Source of the DNA: Syntrophobacteria bacterium
Lineage (GTDB): Bacteria; Desulfobacterota; DSWW01
DNA: 6,354 nucleotides
Reading direction: 5' to 3'
Assembly: GCA_030145435.1 (NCBI GenBank)
Contig: JAQYVQ010000605.1
Location: forward strand, 1 to 6,354
In this document: in pieces, positions 5,089-6,354 of the stretch
How the letters are laid out: each line of letters begins with the position of its first letter
Position numbering within the stretch: the first letter of the stretch is position 1
Position numbers and translations under genes: made by a program
The notes under the pieces: model-generated
The model's input: only the letters and a program-made list of their open reading frames with translations
Told to the model about the DNA's origin: nothing
Database searches by the model: none

Positions 5089-6354
5089 GGGCTGGGCGGG
5101 CTGGACCGGGCTTAGAATGATCCTCCCATCGGGGCCGGTCTTCGTCGGGGCTGATGATCCTTCCTTTCGGGATCACCACGATGCCGCTGTCGGTGACGTG
5201 GAACCGCTTCCGGTCCTCTTCCAGGTCATACCCGATGGTCGTGTCCGGTAAGATGTCCACGTATTTGTCGATGATCGCGTTCTTCACCTTGGCCCGCCGG
5301 CCGATGTCCACTCCGTCCATCAGCACCGAATCCTCAACAAAGGCGTAGCTGTTGACCCTCACCTGGGCGGAGAGCACGGAACGGACCACACTCCCCCCGC
5401 TGATCACGGACCCTGTGGACATGATCGAATCCATGGCTTCGCCTCGACGGGCGCCCTCTCCCGGGTCGGCAAATACCATCTTCACCGGAGGGAGCTGAGG
5501 CTGATACGTACGGATCGGCCACCGCTGGTCGTAGAGGTTGAACTGGGGACTCACCGAAATGAGGTCCATGTTCGCCTCGTAATAGGCGTCCAACGTTCCG
5601 ATGTCTCGCCAGTAGGGCTCCTCCTTCTGGTTCTCGTCGACAAAGTGATAGGCGAACAGTTTCCGCCTGCCCATCATCTGAGGCAGGATGTTCTTTCCGA
5701 AATCGTGGTCGCTCTCTTTGCCCGCATCCGGGATCAGCTCTTCGTAGAGCGTGTTCAGGCTGAAGATGTAGATGCCCATGGAGGCGCAGATGAGATTCGG
5801 CTTTTCCGGAAGGGTCTTCGGATGGAGCGGCTTTTCCTCGAACCCGACAATGCGATCCTTTGCGTCCAGCTCCAGGACACCAAAATGCCTGCCTTCCTCC
5901 TTGGGCAGATCCACGACCCCCACGGTCACGTCCGCACCCGATTCGACATGCGCCTGAAGCATCTTGGAATAGTCCATCTTGTAGATGTGGTCACCCGCCA
6001 GGATCAGGACGTAATCCGGCTCCTCCCTCTGGATGGTGTAGATGTTCTGGTAGATGGCGTCGGCCGTTCCCCTGTACCAGTGTTCACCGGTACGCTGTTG
6101 CGCCGGCAGGACATTGACATACTCGCCAAGCTCGCTGTGGAAGATGTTCCACCCCAGCTTCAGATGACGGGCCAGGGAAATCGACTTGTACTGGGTCAGG
6201 ATGTGGATCTTGCCGATGCCCGAGTTGATGCAGTTGGACAGAGTGAAGTCGATGATCCGGTAGACCCCCCCAAAGGGCACCGCGGGCTTCGTACGATCCC
6301 GGGTAAGCGGGTAGAGCCTCTCGCCCTTCCCTCCCGCCATGACGAAAGTCGACA
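5081..6354 (-). CDS. glgC: Glucose-1-phosphate adenylyltransferase (ADP-glucose pyrophosphorylase), N-terminus cut by window edge
   Basis: Makes ADP-glucose from ATP and glucose-1-phosphate, the committed step of bacterial glycogen synthesis; cytoplasmic, usually an allosteric tetramer. Numbering from the first Met in the window (6340): nucleotide loop AGGKGERLYPLTRDRTKPAV (2-21), PFGGVYRIIDF (22-32), LSNCINSG (34-41), GTADAIYQN (91-99), metal-binding LAGDHIYKMDY (114-124), sugar-phosphate site GFEEKP (166-171), CASMGIYIF (185-193) and YWRDIGTLDAYYEANMDL (243-260). From about 300 the left-handed beta-helix begins (STGSVISGGSVV, SVLMDGVDIG), ending in VIPKG (389-393) and a Pro-rich tail (about 400-419). 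The Met at 6340 is not the real start: the frame stays open to the edge and encodes STFV directly before it, and family members read T-F-V-hydrophobic-AGG there, so several residues lie outside. No break is seen. It is convergent with the DUF4911-like gene; no other glycogen gene is visible. Confidence 0.96.
   Translation of the reverse strand, partial: STFVMAGGKGERLYPLTRDRTKPAVPFGGVYRIIDFTLSNCINSGIGKIHILTQYKSISLARHLKLGWNIFHSELGEYVNVLPAQQRTGEHWYRGTADAIYQNIYTIQREEPDYVLILAGDHIYKMDYSKMLQAHVESGADVTVGVVDLPKEEGRHFGVLELDAKDRIVGFEEKPLHPKTLPEKPNLICASMGIYIFSLNTLYEELIPDAGKESDHDFGKNILPQMMGRRKLFAYHFVDENQKEEPYWRDIGTLDAYYEANMDLISVSPQFNLYDQRWPIRTYQPQLPPVKMVFADPGEGARRGEAMDSIMSTGSVISGGSVVRSVLSAQVRVNSYAFVEDSVLMDGVDIGRRAKVKNAIIDKYVDILPDTTIGYDLEEDRKRFHVTDSGIVVIPKGRIISPDEDRPRWEDHSKPGPARPAQG

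Noticed and set aside
6338..6340. ATG at 6340 as the glgC start
   Set aside because: The frame is open to the window edge and the preceding codons encode STFV, which belongs to the conserved first beta strand before AGGKGERL.
1..6354. A novel multi-gene defence or biosynthetic system
   Set aside because: All sizeable genes belong to known housekeeping-type families, and gene orientation breaks them into at least three transcription units. Nothing seen supports a shared new system.

Overview
This is a GC-rich chromosomal window that reads as ordinary core genome, most likely from a Desulfobacterota-type bacterium (the former Deltaproteobacteria). That placement is an inference from gene content: a cytidylate-kinase-like protein next to a small DUF4911-like protein, a TrhP-type U32 protein, and dispersed palindromic repeats of the 'GTCATTCCCGCG' kind. 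I see no phage, transposase, toxin-antitoxin, CRISPR or defence gene. Both ends of the window cut through genes.

Layout. On the minus strand, 1-1936 encodes an ABC-F translation-type ATPase. It starts at a TTG codon behind a strong Shine-Dalgarno and runs off the left edge very close to its natural end. A 114-base divergent intergenic region (1937-2050) carries a plausible sigma70 promoter facing right. On the plus strand, 2051-2587 encodes an O6-alkylguanine-DNA alkyltransferase (Ogt/MGMT family), overlapped by 34 bases by a U32-family tRNA hydroxylation protein of TrhP type (2554-3780). A possible terminator hairpin at the end of trhP is followed at once by a near-consensus promoter (TTGACA / CATAAT) that drives a cytidylate-kinase-like gene (3849-4475) and, downstream, an 89-residue DUF4911-like protein (4559-4828).

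The 252-base convergent gap 4829-5080 has no gene. It holds a short hexamer repeat, small hairpins, a pair of inverted REP-like palindromes enclosing a third palindrome (4923-5047), and a polypyrimidine tract that runs into the end of the next gene. On the minus strand, 5081-6354 encodes glucose-1-phosphate adenylyltransferase (GlgC). Its true N-terminus lies beyond the right edge.

The genes do not form one pathway: ribosome-associated ATPase, DNA alkylation repair, tRNA wobble-uridine hydroxylation, a nucleotide-kinase-like protein of unknown substrate, and glycogen synthesis. The most unusual feature is a diverged second copy of the last 12 codons plus stop of the cytidylate-kinase-like gene, placed 57 bases downstream in the same frame. 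Nearly all its differences are synonymous, which suggests the remnant of a tandem paralogue. I did not find a convincing undescribed multi-gene system.
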